Positions 6,023 to 6,221 of a DNA stretch of 6,221 nucleotides are shown piece after piece. The stretch is from NCBI GenBank assembly GCA_025360945.1, contig JANYBE010000615.1, forward strand, positions 1-6,221, written 5' to 3'. Numbering within the stretch: the stretch's first letter is position 1; the number at the start of each line of letters is the position of its first letter. The position numbers were made by a program, and so were the translations under genes. Origin of the DNA: Rhizobacter sp. (GTDB lineage: Bacteria > Pseudomonadota > Gammaproteobacteria > Burkholderiales > Burkholderiaceae_C). The notes below the pieces were generated by a model. It was not told the DNA's origin and searched no databases. It saw only the letters and a list, made by a program, of their open reading frames with translations.

Positions 6023-6221
6023 ATGCGATCAAAGCCACGCACGCCAGACGACACGCGCTACAGCGTGAAGGACCCACAATTCTTTCCGGGCGCGCATCGC
6101 ACCGGCAATGGGGTCGTCTTTTTTGATGCGGAAGAGCGCCATCAAATTTTGCGGGTGGCCTCGCGAAAACTGCGTCGCACGGTGGTCGCTGTCGTGCTCG
6201 GCGCCACCTTGTCGGGCGTAG
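6023..6221 (+). CDS. Unrecognised protein, N-terminal part (runs off the window)
   Basis: An open frame of 66 codons from ATG 6023 to the window end with no stop. The Shine-Dalgarno GGGAG (6012-6016) is well placed. The product begins with about 52 hydrophilic, mostly basic residues (PRTPDD, KDPQFFPGAH, FFDAEERHQI, ASRKLRR) and then enters a hydrophobic stretch (TVVAVVLGATLSGV, 53-66). That is the pattern of a cytoplasmic N-terminus followed by a membrane anchor or late signal segment. I recognise no family from this part. It lies downstream of the PEP-CTERM terminator and so should have its own promoter; a weak TAGATT at 5971-5976 is the only -10-like element and has no good -35. Confidence 0.6.
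   Translation, partial: MRSKPRTPDDTRYSVKDPQFFPGAHRTGNGVVFFDAEERHQILRVASRKLRRTVVAVVLGATLSGV

Overview
The window is GC-rich DNA, apparently from a betaproteobacterium and most likely from Burkholderiales. The DnaJ C-terminus looks like the Burkholderiales type. The exosortase substrate (PEP-CTERM protein), the EptA-type lipid A transferase and a LexA box of the CTGT-N8-ACAG type all fit that placement. The genus cannot be fixed from this sequence alone.

Layout. Positions 1-547 hold the 3' part of dnaJ, but the first 42 bases are a perfect reverse complement of bases 83-124, so the left edge looks like a fold-back chimera and not genuine sequence. On the same strand follow an EptA-family phosphoethanolamine transferase (591-2210) and, 13 bases later, a ZNT9-like cation diffusion facilitator (2224-3132). 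A radical SAM protein of the SplB / PA0069 type runs convergently on the minus strand (4263-3136), its stop codon only 3 bases from that of the transporter. The 116-base divergent region at 4264-4379 carries an exact LexA box overlapping a good sigma-70 promoter for the radical SAM gene. On the other side, 4380-4838 encodes a small protein with two AP2-like DNA-binding repeats.

Positions 4839-5147 are non-coding and contain a pair of REP-like palindromic units spaced 46 bases apart. A self-contained secreted PEP-CTERM protein gene follows (5148-5801), with a clear Shine-Dalgarno and an intrinsic terminator (5821-5851). The window ends inside an unrecognised gene starting at 6023 that begins to encode a membrane segment; a hairpin sits in its leader beside the ribosome binding site.

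How the genes fit together. dnaJ, eptA and the transporter may be read together: protein folding, outer-membrane charge modification and metal efflux. The most informative part is the SOS-type control region: a photolyase-like radical SAM gene under a LexA operator, divergent from an uncharacterised double-AP2 protein. The PEP-CTERM gene is a separate unit; no exosortase gene is in the window.
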